A DNA stretch of 7,302 nt from the NCBI GenBank assembly GCA_003646935.1, contig QMLW01000087.1, positions 1 to 7,302 of the forward strand, given 5' to 3'. The translations under genes and the position numbers were made by a program. Below, one piece after another: positions 1-6,072 of the stretch (the stretch's first letter is position 1; every line of letters starts with the position of its first letter). This DNA comes from Deltaproteobacteria bacterium. GTDB taxonomy: Bacteria > Desulfobacterota > DSM-4660 > Desulfatiglandales > B25-G16. The notes below the pieces were generated by a model. It saw only the letters and a program-made list of their open reading frames with translations, did not search any database and was not told the DNA's origin.

Positions 1-1
1 G

Positions 2-1375
2 GCTAATTGTGACGATTACCAACAAGTTTCCGGGCTCATTGACCTTCGGACAAGCTTTAGCGATGGGGCCCATGATCTAAAATTTATCGTGGAGTTGGCC
101 AGGGAGAAGGGCTTTGGTGCGCTCGTTATTAATGACCATGATAGGATGGCTATGGAATACGGCCTTCCGCCTTTTCGAAATATCATTAAGAAAAGGATTG
201 AACGGAATTCCATTAATAAAAAAGGTGCAGAGGAATATCTCAGGTCCATCAAGGAAATCGACAGGGCCTATCCCGACATGATCATTATCGCCGGTTCTGA
301 AACCGCACCCTTCTACTACTGGTCTGGATCATTTTTCAAAAAGAACCTGACCGCGCACGATCATGAGAGAAGGATTCTCACCATTGGGCTTGAAAAAGCG
401 GGTGATTACCAGGGCCTTCCCATACTCCACAACGGCCTTTCAACCCGATTTGTCGGTACGTTCATGCCTGCTATTTTCTTTTTCTGCATACCCCTTTTTT
501 TGGGCCTTGCTTTACTCAGATTGAAAGGCTTTTACAGGATAGCGGGTATCGCGATAGCCATTCTATCTATTTTTCTTATTGTCAACGTCAATCCATTCAG
601 GAGCTCTCCTTTTGATCAGTACCACGGTGATCAGGGTATCGCTCCATACCAGCTCTTGATAGATTATGTGAGCGCTCGAGGCGGGATGACCTTCTGGAAC
701 TATCCGGAGACGAAATCAGGTATACGGGAAATGGGGCCGATTTTCCTCCATACGGCACCCTATCCCGAGGTGCTACTGAAATCCACAGGATATACGGGAT
801 TTGCCGCGCTCTATGGAGATGAGATAACGGTCACTGAGCCGGGAAATATATGGGATGAGGTTCTCAAGGAGTATTGCACTGGGAAAAGAGCATTGCCTGC
901 CTGGGGCATCGCCACGGCGGATTTTCATAGGGAAGGCGAAAGCGGTGAGTTTCTCGGGAATTTCCCCACGGTGTTCTTGGTGAAAACCAAGACAAAAGAG
1001 GAAATACTGCAAGCATTAAGAAGCGGAAAGATGTATGCCTGCCGCGGAAAGCATCCCCATATGACGAGGCTTGAGGAATTTTCCGTGACCTCTTCGAACA
1101 GGGAAGTGAAAGGTATTTCAGGAGATGAGATTACCGTAAAGGGGTTCCCGAGGATACGAATCTCTCTTTCATCAACCATACGCACGGACAACCGCGTTCG
1201 TGTACGCCTGATACGATCTGGGCGGGTAATCGAGAGGTATGAGGGACAGCTGCCAATAGAAATTGAATGTGAAGATAAGGACATAAAAAAGGGGGATAAG
1301 GAATATTACAGGATGGATCTTCACGGATATGGAACAATAGTTTCAAATCCAATTTTCGTTACTTATAGGAGATAA
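2..1375 (+). CDS. PHP-domain protein with two internal membrane spans (5' partial)
   Basis: The frame is open to the left edge, so the start lies outside; a GTG at 89 is internal, because a PHP motif is encoded before it. Residues are counted from the codon at 2-4 (457 visible). PHP-like motifs appear in order: D14-L-R-T-S-F-S-D-G (usual motif DLHxHS), N44-D-H-D, an acidic motif around E100, H119-D-H-E, W232-N-Y-P-E where many PHP proteins have a His-Pro, and D307-F-H. A typical PHP tail (R340-S-G-K-M-Y-A) follows. Two hydrophobic spans at about 150-172 and 180-196 split the fold, so the protein should be membrane-bound. The last ~115 residues look beta-rich and may form an accessory domain. 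PHP domains are metal-dependent phosphoesterases. Here the first His pair is replaced by Arg/Ser and one later His by Tyr, so activity is uncertain. Family assignment is solid; substrate unknown. Confidence 0.85.
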   Translation, partial: ANCDDYQQVSGLIDLRTSFSDGAHDLKFIVELAREKGFGALVINDHDRMAMEYGLPPFRNIIKKRIERNSINKKGAEEYLRSIKEIDRAYPDMIIIAGSETAPFYYWSGSFFKKNLTAHDHERRILTIGLEKAGDYQGLPILHNGLSTRFVGTFMPAIFFFCIPLFLGLALLRLKGFYRIAGIAIAILSIFLIVNVNPFRSSPFDQYHGDQGIAPYQLLIDYVSARGGMTFWNYPETKSGIREMGPIFLHTAPYPEVLLKSTGYTGFAALYGDEITVTEPGNIWDEVLKEYCTGKRALPAWGIATADFHREGESGEFLGNFPTVFLVKTKTKEEILQALRSGKMYACRGKHPHMTRLEEFSVTSSNREVKGISGDEITVKGFPRIRISLSSTIRTDNRVRVRLIRSGRVIERYEGQLPIEIECEDKDIKKGDKEYYRMDLHGYGTIVSNPIFVTYRR

Positions 1376-1410
1376 AATCCCCGGCTTTTCAGTGGTTTTA
1401 TATTTTCTGT

Positions 1411-1439
1411 TTGATTTTTATCTTATTTCGCCTTACATT
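1411..1439 (+). promoter_or_regulatory. Possible sigma70-type promoter before the small membrane protein gene
   Basis: TTGATT at 1411-1416 and TACATT at 1434-1439 are separated by exactly 17 nt in the AT-rich gap 1376-1500. The -10 box matches only four of six consensus positions. The gap and the strong SD downstream make a new transcription unit plausible, but the match could be chance in AT-rich DNA. Confidence 0.22.
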
Positions 1440-1500
1440 GCCGCTATAGATAAGGGATGAGGGGATCTCGAGGCTTTAATCTTTAAAGGAGGGCACGGAG

Positions 1501-1830
1501 ATGAAAGAGAACGGCTTAGGAAAGGTATTTATCAAAAACTTGGTTATGGCGATACCGTGGGGGATCATTTTCCTGATTGTTTTTTTCATTGTTTCTATTG
1601 GCGTTAAACAGCAAATAAAGGAAAGTGTGCAGTTTGCGGCGAGAATGGCTATTACCGAGGCGAGCAATAATGTTCTTGCCTACCCGGTGTTTAGTCGTAT
1701 TAAGCAAAACACCAAGGAGAGCATAGAATTTAGCGCCAAGGCCTTAGGCCAGGAGTTAAAGGGGCTGCTAAATGATCCCCAGGTGAAGGAAAACCTGAAG
1801 GAGATCTTGGAGGCAGGCGCCAAAAAGTGA
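1501..1830 (+). CDS. Small single-span membrane protein, unknown function
   Basis: I do not recognise a family. The 109-residue product has a short Lys-containing N-terminus, one strongly hydrophobic span at about residues 13-35, and a charged, probably helical tail of ~70 residues rich in Lys, Glu and Gln, including heptad-like stretches near 65-105. The N-terminal positive charges suggest an N-in topology with the helical tail outside the cytoplasm; it could equally be a coiled-coil membrane anchor. The ATG is well supported: AAGGAGGG at 1486-1493 sits 7 nt upstream, the strongest ribosome site in the window. It stands alone, 125 nt after the PHP gene and 87 nt before the WbqC-like gene, with a hairpin following. 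No catalytic motif or cysteine is present. It is real by start signal and composition, but its role is unknown. Confidence 0.7.
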   Translation: MKENGLGKVFIKNLVMAIPWGIIFLIVFFIVSIGVKQQIKESVQFAARMAITEASNNVLAYPVFSRIKQNTKESIEFSAKALGQELKGLLNDPQVKENLKEILEAGAKK

Positions 1831-1867
1831 AATGGTTGAAAAATTGTATGCTGTATAGATGTTATTG

Positions 1868-1896
1868 ATTGCCCCATCTTATTTTTTCGGGGCAAT
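1868..1896 (+). terminator. Hairpin after the small membrane protein gene, possible terminator
   Basis: ATTGCCCC (1868-1875) and GGGGCAAT (1889-1896) form a perfect 8-bp stem around a 13-nt T-rich loop. The following bases (TTGTTT) are a poor U-tract, so termination may be weak. The hairpin ends 21 nt before the ATG at 1918, so it could instead act as a 5' leader structure for the WbqC-like gene. Confidence 0.45.
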
Positions 1897-1917
1897 TGTT
1901 TCCATGGGAAGAAACCG

Positions 1918-2601
1918 ATGATCGTTGCTGTTCATCAGCCGCAGTACCTTCCTTGGATTGGATATTTCCATAAGATCGATACGGCGGATGTCTTTGTGCT
2001 GCTCGATAACGTGCAGTTTAAGAAAAACGAATGGCAGAACAGAAACAAGATTAAGACAGCCCAAGGATGGCAGTGGCTGACTGTTCCAGTACTGTACAAA
2101 TATTCCCAGTTGATAACCGAGGTACCCATAAATAACAGGGTAAATTGGCAGCACAAACAGCGGCAGGCCATTCTTTCCAATTATAAAAAGGCACCGTACT
2201 ATGACCTTTTAGAACCCTTCTTTGAGGAGATTTTCTCTTCATCCTGGCAGATTATCTCTCAGTTGAACATAGAGGTGGTAACAAGGCTAACTGAAATACT
2301 GGGAATAGACACGCCCATATATGTTGCCTCGGAGTTAGGAGAATTTCCAGGGCATCCTGATGAGCGGCTCATCGCTATAGCCGAACGCCTCGGCGCAGAG
2401 ACATATCTGGCAGGAGCCGGGGGAAGGGAGTATATGGATTTAAGGAAGTACGATAAAGCCGGGATTAAGGTGGTTTTCCAGGATTTTAGGCACCCTGTCT
2501 ACGATCAGCTATTTGGTGAGTTTGAGCCGTTTATGTCGGTGATTGACCTCATCTTTAATTGCGGGGATGAGAGCCTGAGGATTTTAAGAGGTGATACATG
2601 A
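1918..2601 (+). CDS. WbqC family protein
   Basis: The N-terminus carries the family signature: H6-Q-P-Q-Y-L-P-W-I-G-Y-F followed by D30-N-V-Q-F-K-K-N-E-W-Q-N-R-N. The 227 residues match the usual family length of about 200-240, and no signal peptide or membrane span is seen, so it should be cytoplasmic. WbqC-family genes occur in O-antigen and other glycan loci; their biochemical role is not firmly established, and transfer of an acyl or amino-acid group to an amino sugar is one idea (inference). The ATG at 1918 is fixed by the signature beginning at residue 2, with a modest GGGAAG upstream. The stop overlaps the next gene's start (ATGA, 2598-2601), implying translational coupling with the PIG-L-like deacetylase. 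A sugar N-modification step beside the DegT aminotransferase downstream is a plausible setting. Family assignment is firm, reaction unknown. Confidence 0.9.
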   Translation: MIVAVHQPQYLPWIGYFHKIDTADVFVLLDNVQFKKNEWQNRNKIKTAQGWQWLTVPVLYKYSQLITEVPINNRVNWQHKQRQAILSNYKKAPYYDLLEPFFEEIFSSSWQIISQLNIEVVTRLTEILGIDTPIYVASELGEFPGHPDERLIAIAERLGAETYLAGAGGREYMDLRKYDKAGIKVVFQDFRHPVYDQLFGEFEPFMSVIDLIFNCGDESLRILRGDT

Positions 2602-3218
2602 ACATACTTGCCAGTGGGTCGCACCCCGATGATATCGAAATAGGTTGCTCAGGCACCTTAATCAAAGATTCCCAGCAGGGACACGATGTTTTCCTGCTAG
2701 TAATTACCAGGGGAGAAAAAGGAGGGGAGGCCGAGGCCAGGCAGGAGGAGCAGATAAAGGCGGCGGAGATAATGGGAGCCAAGGATGTGTTCTGGGGTGG
2801 CTTTACGGATACGGAGCTGCTTGATAGAGCGAATGAGATTATCCACCTTATAGAATCATATATCGAGAAAATCCAACCTAATTTTATCTTTGTCAATTTT
2901 TTCGATGATACCCATCAAGATCATCGGACAGTGAATAGATCAGTCCTGTCAGCAGCCCGGTACGTAAGAAACGTGATGTTCTATGAGGTGCCCACTACCA
3001 ATAATTTTACGCCGAATATATTCGTTGATATCGGCTCTGTTTTTGAATTGAAACTGAAGGCGCTGGAGGCCCATAGCTCCCAGGTAATGAAGACGAACAT
3101 TCCGGATCTCTCCATCATAGATATTGCCAGATCCTCAGCACATTTCAGGGGCGTACAGGGCAGGGTTCCCCTGGCAGAAGGATTTGTTTCCGAGAGGCTT
3201 TTCATTAATATTGACTGA
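2598..3218 (+). CDS. PIG-L (LmbE-like) family zinc-dependent deacetylase
   Basis: The 206-residue product has the hallmark H9-P-D-D-I-E near the N-terminus and H106-Q-D-H-R in the second half. By analogy with MshB and other PIG-L enzymes, H9, D12 and H109 would bind zinc and D11 would be the general base. A later E157-A-H-S-S-Q is also typical. The family removes acetyl groups from N-acetylglucosamine-type sugars; several members act in glycan, mycothiol or bacillithiol synthesis, and the substrate here is unknown. No signal peptide is seen, so it is probably cytoplasmic, acting on a nucleotide- or lipid-linked sugar. The start overlaps the end of the WbqC-like gene by 4 nt, and translation is probably coupled. 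It is slightly short for the family but no core motif is missing. About 70 nt of gene-free DNA follow before the inverted-repeat element at 3289. Confidence 0.92.
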   Translation: MNILASGSHPDDIEIGCSGTLIKDSQQGHDVFLLVITRGEKGGEAEARQEEQIKAAEIMGAKDVFWGGFTDTELLDRANEIIHLIESYIEKIQPNFIFVNFFDDTHQDHRTVNRSVLSAARYVRNVMFYEVPTTNNFTPNIFVDIGSVFELKLKALEAHSSQVMKTNIPDLSIIDIARSSAHFRGVQGRVPLAEGFVSERLFINID

Positions 3219-3288
3219 TCGGCTTAAGCTACCTTTCCGGGTAATGGATTCATAGTGAAGACTCTACCGTTACAATTGCTAATATAGG

Positions 3289-3317
3289 AATGCCTAAAAT
3301 GCCTAAAGTGAGCTAAA
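3289..3317 (+). repeat. Left inverted-repeat arm of TGCCTAAA units
   Basis: Two units lie in tandem 9 nt apart (TGCCTAAAA at 3291, TGCCTAAAG at 3300), followed by degenerate TGAGCTAAAG, whose end overlaps the GTG start of the enclosed gene. Positions 3297-3317 are the exact reverse complement of 3708-3728. Confidence 0.88.
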
Positions 3318-3680
3318 GTGACAAAAGTAATAGATATTAAAGAGTTCTCAAAGGGACTTGAAAAGCGAACTCGAAAATTCGCAGTGAGCATAATTCAGTT
3401 ATCAAGTAGGTTGCCAAACACACCAGAGGGAAGGGTAATAAGGAATCAGATCACGAAATCTGGAACCTCTATTGGTGCAAATTACCGGGAGGCCAATCGA
3501 GCAAGAAGCAAGGCAGATTTCAAAAGTAAGATTAAGATTTGCGAAAGTGAAGCAAGTGAAACGCAATATTGGATAGAAGTCATTGTAGACCTAAAGTGGT
3601 TATCTTGGGAGAAGGTCAAATCTGAATATGATGAGTGCAGTGAACTGCTTGCCATTTTTTCATCGATTGGAAAAAAGTAA
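3318..3680 (+). CDS. Four helix bundle protein (S23 / 23S rRNA IVP family)
   Basis: The 120-residue product is almost entirely helical and shows the family core S48-G-T-S-I-G-A-N-Y-R-E-A, then R61-A-R-S-K-A-D-F and a conserved E79/E81...Y84-W segment, over the usual length of about 115-125 residues. Members are encoded inside 23S rRNA intervening sequences or stand alone; the related Avd protein of diversity-generating retroelements shares the fold and binds RNA. Biochemical function is unestablished; RNA binding is inferred from the fold and basic surface. The GTG at 3318 is the first possible start, because an in-frame TGA lies at 3309. It abuts the last base of the left repeat arm, and no good SD precedes it, so a folded stem would hold the start codon at its base. 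No reverse transcriptase or variable repeat is nearby, which argues against an Avd role. It has no evident link to the glycan genes around it. Confidence 0.88.
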   Translation: MTKVIDIKEFSKGLEKRTRKFAVSIIQLSSRLPNTPEGRVIRNQITKSGTSIGANYREANRARSKADFKSKIKICESEASETQYWIEVIVDLKWLSWEKVKSEYDECSELLAIFSSIGKK

Positions 3681-3707
3681 ATCAATTCAGATTTCCAAAA
3701 AAATAAT

Positions 3708-3743
3708 TTTAGCTCACTTTAGGCATTTGAAATTTTAGGCATT
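3708..3743 (-). repeat. Right inverted-repeat arm of TGCCTAAA units
   Basis: On the minus strand this arm reads as two TGCCTAAA units. The unit nearest the gene lies in the exact 21-bp complement (3708-3728) of 3297-3317. The outer unit (3733-3743) complements 3289-3299 but sits 7 nt further out than its left counterpart. The arm begins 28 nt after the gene's stop codon. Confidence 0.88.
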
Positions 3744-3816
3744 TGAGGCCAGGTACCTACAAGAGCGAATAAAGTCAAGTCATCGCATGTCGCGGTAATA
3801 ATTTGCCTAATACACA

Positions 3817-4851
3817 ATGATCCCCCACTCAAAGATAATCCTCGATGAAGAAGATATTGCCGTTGTGGCAAGGGTATTGCGTTCGGGCCATCTTGCCCAG
3901 GGAGATTATGTCTTATCGCTTGAGGAGAAGGCAGCATCCTTCATCGAGGCAGATCACGCAGCAGCCGTAAGCTCCGGTACAGCTGCGCTGCATCTCTCGC
4001 TGCTCGCTCTCGGGATAGGTGAGGGCTCAGAGGTAATCATACCAAGCTATGTTTGCACTGCCCTGATGAATGCCGTCCAGTATGTCAGGGCAACGCCGGT
4101 TCTGGCCGATATTGATCCCGATACCTATAATATCGATGTTGACTGTATAAAGCATGCAATTACCGACAGAACAAGGGCGATCATCGTCCCCCACATGTTC
4201 GGGTTGCCCGCTGATATCGAACCAATAATCTCCCTTGGTATCCCGGTAATAGAAGATTGCGCCCAGTCGATCGGCGCGCGCTTGGGGGGCAAATATGCGG
4301 GATCGTTCGGGACGCTATCGATCTTTTCCTTTTATGCCACAAAGATGCTCGGGGCCGGCGAGGGCGGAATGGTTGCCTCAAACGACCCAAGGCTCATTGA
4401 AACCATCAGAGATCTTCGGGATTATGACGAGAAGGAAACATATGTTGTGCGATACAATTATAAGATGACCGATATCATGGCCGCGTTGTGCGAAAGCCGA
4501 ATAAAAAAACTACCCTCGTTTATCCATAGAAGAAAAGAGATTGCCAAGACCTATGACGTGGGATTATCCGATTTGAAGCTCGGAATCCCCCTTGTTCCAG
4601 AGCGAAGAGAGCATGTCTACTACAGGTATAATATAGAGCTTGAGAATCCAATTCGGTTCATGGATGAGATGCATAAACGGGATATCCATTGCAGGAGACC
4701 GGTATTTAAGCCAATCCACAGGTACTTACAACTACCTGGATTTCCCAACACGGACGATGCGTGGGAAAAGGCGGTAAGCATCCCCATCTATCCAGCATTA
4801 AAACAAGAAGAGGCCTATTTTATCATCAATACCATTACGAGTATTCTTTGA
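3817..4851 (+). CDS. DegT/DnrJ/EryC1/StrS family PLP-dependent sugar aminotransferase
   Basis: The 344-residue product contains the complete family core: S52-S-G-T-A-A for phosphate binding, P76-S-Y near the active site, E146-D-C-A-Q with D147 facing the PLP ring nitrogen, F172-Y-A-T-K176 with K176 as the Schiff-base lysine followed by G179-A-G-E-G-G, and N214-Y-K-M-T-D. These enzymes transfer an amino group, usually from glutamate, to a keto sugar on a nucleotide carrier, feeding O-antigen or exopolysaccharide synthesis; the sugar here cannot be read from sequence. Length is slightly short for the family but the C-terminal domain looks whole. The ATG at 3817 is supported because the canonical opening (I2-P ... 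L21-R-S-G-H-L-A-Q-G) begins there, although no SD is visible. It lies 73 nt after the inverted-repeat element, and its stop is close to or inside the start region of the next gene. Confidence 0.93.
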   Translation: MIPHSKIILDEEDIAVVARVLRSGHLAQGDYVLSLEEKAASFIEADHAAAVSSGTAALHLSLLALGIGEGSEVIIPSYVCTALMNAVQYVRATPVLADIDPDTYNIDVDCIKHAITDRTRAIIVPHMFGLPADIEPIISLGIPVIEDCAQSIGARLGGKYAGSFGTLSIFSFYATKMLGAGEGGMVASNDPRLIETIRDLRDYDEKETYVVRYNYKMTDIMAALCESRIKKLPSFIHRRKEIAKTYDVGLSDLKLGIPLVPERREHVYYRYNIELENPIRFMDEMHKRDIHCRRPVFKPIHRYLQLPGFPNTDDAWEKAVSIPIYPALKQEEAYFIINTITSIL

Positions 4852-4865
4852 ATGAGGAAGTCGCG

Positions 4866-6011
4866 TTGTTCGCCCTAAAGGACACACTGCCTTTGAGGAT
4901 CTTCTACTTTGTGGCCCTCGCCATCTTCGGTGTTCTCGTTATACCCTTCTTTCGATCCCACTTCACCCATATGGGGCTTCGGTGGCTCTATATCCTTCTG
5001 TTCTCCTTCTCGCTCTCCTACTTGTTGACGCCTTTGATGAGGTTGGTCGCCCTCAAGGTCGATGTTCTCGATAACCCCAATGCAAGAAAACTCCACAAAA
5101 GCGCAACTCCTTTGCTTGGCGGGATTGCTATACTTATCGCATTTTCGTTCTCCCTTGTGGCCAATATGCTGTTAGCCAAGGGCATGCTCGTGCTCCTATG
5201 TGGTGGAATGGTAATGGCACTCATGGGCCTGCTGGATGATGTGAGGGGGGTGCCGGCTCTGCTGAAACTGCTTATCCAGATCCTCGTGGTAGTATACTTG
5301 GTCTACAACGGAATCATTTTGGATCTTTTTCCTCCCCGCACCACGTGGGGGTTTTGGATGAACTTCGTCTTCACCCTTATCTGGATTGTGGGAATAACCA
5401 ATGCCATGAATTTTATCGACGGGATGGACGGGCTGGCAACCGGCTTAAGCGCTATAATGGCCACCTTTATTGGCATCGTGGCCTTCCAGACCGACCAACC
5501 CTTTGTGGGATGGATCGCAATTGCAATCCTCGGTAGTTGCCTCGGCTTCTTCCCCTTCAATTTCAGGCTTCATAAACCAGCGCTGATTTTTCTGGGGGAT
5601 GCTGGATCCACATTCCTGGGTTTCATGTTGGCAGGGTTGGCTGTTATGGGCTACTGGAGCGAGAGCAGGATTGTATCCTTTGCAAACCCGGTATTAATCT
5701 TTTGGGTTCTTATATTCGATATGACCTATATCACGGTTGAAAGGGTTGCGAGCGGAAAGGTACGGACAGCGAAGGAGTGGATAGATTACGTGGGCAAGGA
5801 CCATCTGCACCACAGGCTTTTTTACCTTTTCAGAGATACATGGAAAGCGGTATTGACCATATTTCTCTTTTCCGCTGCCTTGGGGCTCAGCAGCATAGCC
5901 CTGAGATACGCTAGGATGATAGATAGCATACTGCTCGTCTGTCAGGCAGGCCTTATAGCAATCATATTCTCCCTCTTGGAGTATGTAGGACGCAAGGCCC
6001 AGCGCCAGTGA
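4866..6011 (+). CDS. WecA/TagO/MraY-type polyprenyl-phosphate sugar-1-phosphate transferase
   Basis: This polytopic membrane enzyme of the glycosyltransferase-4 family moves a sugar 1-phosphate from a UDP-sugar to undecaprenyl phosphate, the first membrane step of O-antigen, teichoic acid or exopolysaccharide assembly. Numbered from the TTG at 4866 (381 residues), diagnostic motifs are D70-N-P-N-A-R-K-L-H with P82-x-x-G-G, D124-D125, N179-A-M-N-F-I-D-G-M-D-G, F242-L-G-D-A-G-S, and H313-L-H-H-R. About ten hydrophobic spans are visible. The start is uncertain. The open frame reaches a GTG at 4761 inside the aminotransferase gene, but that would add a charged non-family tail with no SD. TTG 4866 has AGGAAG at 4855-4860 five nt upstream; TTG 4848 overlaps the previous stop; ATG 4971 would begin at the span most like the usual N-terminus. 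Probably co-transcribed with the aminotransferase. Closer to WecA/TagO than to MraY by the HxHHR motif; sugar specificity unknown. Confidence 0.9.
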   Translation: MFALKDTLPLRIFYFVALAIFGVLVIPFFRSHFTHMGLRWLYILLFSFSLSYLLTPLMRLVALKVDVLDNPNARKLHKSATPLLGGIAILIAFSFSLVANMLLAKGMLVLLCGGMVMALMGLLDDVRGVPALLKLLIQILVVVYLVYNGIILDLFPPRTTWGFWMNFVFTLIWIVGITNAMNFIDGMDGLATGLSAIMATFIGIVAFQTDQPFVGWIAIAILGSCLGFFPFNFRLHKPALIFLGDAGSTFLGFMLAGLAVMGYWSESRIVSFANPVLIFWVLIFDMTYITVERVASGKVRTAKEWIDYVGKDHLHHRLFYLFRDTWKAVLTIFLFSAALGLSSIALRYARMIDSILLVCQAGLIAIIFSLLEYVGRKAQRQ

Positions 6012-6044
6012 ACGACGGTATGCCCTTTTTTCCATAATTGCAGG

Positions 6045-6064
6045 CGACCGCCTTCAGGCTGTCG
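6045..6064 (+). other. Hairpin upstream of the HprK-like kinase start
   Basis: CGAC-C-GCC and GGC-T-GTCG pair with one mismatch around a TTCA loop, ending 8 nt before the ATG at 6073. CCGC at 6048-6051 could alternatively pair with GCGG at 6069-6072, immediately before the start codon, and the two foldings exclude each other. No SD is visible here. Control of translation is possible but unproven, and short stems like these also arise by chance. Confidence 0.3.
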
Positions 6065-6072
6065 AAAAGCGG

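Larger units (their letters stand above)
3289..3743 (+). mobile_element. IVS-like element: inverted repeats enclosing a four-helix-bundle gene
   Basis: The ~455-bp unit is bounded by inverted repeats and contains a single gene, 3318-3680. The inner arms, 3297-3317 and 3708-3728, are perfectly complementary over 21 bp. Outer 11-bp arms, 3289-3299 and 3733-3743, also match but are offset by a few extra bases on the right. All are built on TGCCTAAA-type units. Intervening sequences in 23S rRNA of several bacteria have this design: complementary ends plus an S23/IVP four-helix ORF. Here the unit lies between glycan genes rather than in an rRNA. No clear target-site duplication is seen and no transposase is encoded, so mobility is inferred and any mechanism would need to act in trans or at the RNA level. 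Confidence 0.6.

Noticed and set aside
773..1352. Three overlapping minus-strand open frames inside the PHP gene
   Set aside because: They are antisense shadows of a gene with clear family motifs; their products show no recognisable domain and no SD supports them.
1372..1401. ATAAAA / TTTTAT pairing after the PHP gene as a terminator
   Set aside because: A six-pair AT-only stem with poor inner pairing would be unstable.
3241..3273. GTAATGG / CCGTTAC stem upstream of the element
   Set aside because: Seven pairs including one G-T pair across a 19-nt loop with no T-run; not distinguishable from chance and not a credible terminator.
3277..3285. Extended -10-like TTGCTAATAT just before the left repeat arm, possible promoter for the four-helix gene
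   Set aside because: No matching -35 box at a suitable distance and only four of six -10 matches; too weak to annotate, though its position before the element is suggestive.
3318..3680. Avd component of a diversity-generating retroelement
   Set aside because: The four-helix fold is related, but no reverse transcriptase, template repeat or variable repeat is present in the window.
3289..3743. CRISPR array from the TGCCTAAA repeats
   Set aside because: Units are too short, nearly contiguous, inverted around a gene and lack regular spacers.
3280..3755. Target-site duplication around the inverted-repeat element
   Set aside because: Comparing the bases just outside both arms shows no convincing direct repeat, only three-base coincidences.
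4875..5560. Minus-strand frames and a 63-codon plus-strand frame within the sugar-phosphate transferase gene
   Set aside because: The coding frame is fixed by conserved catalytic motifs; these alternatives are low-complexity shadows.
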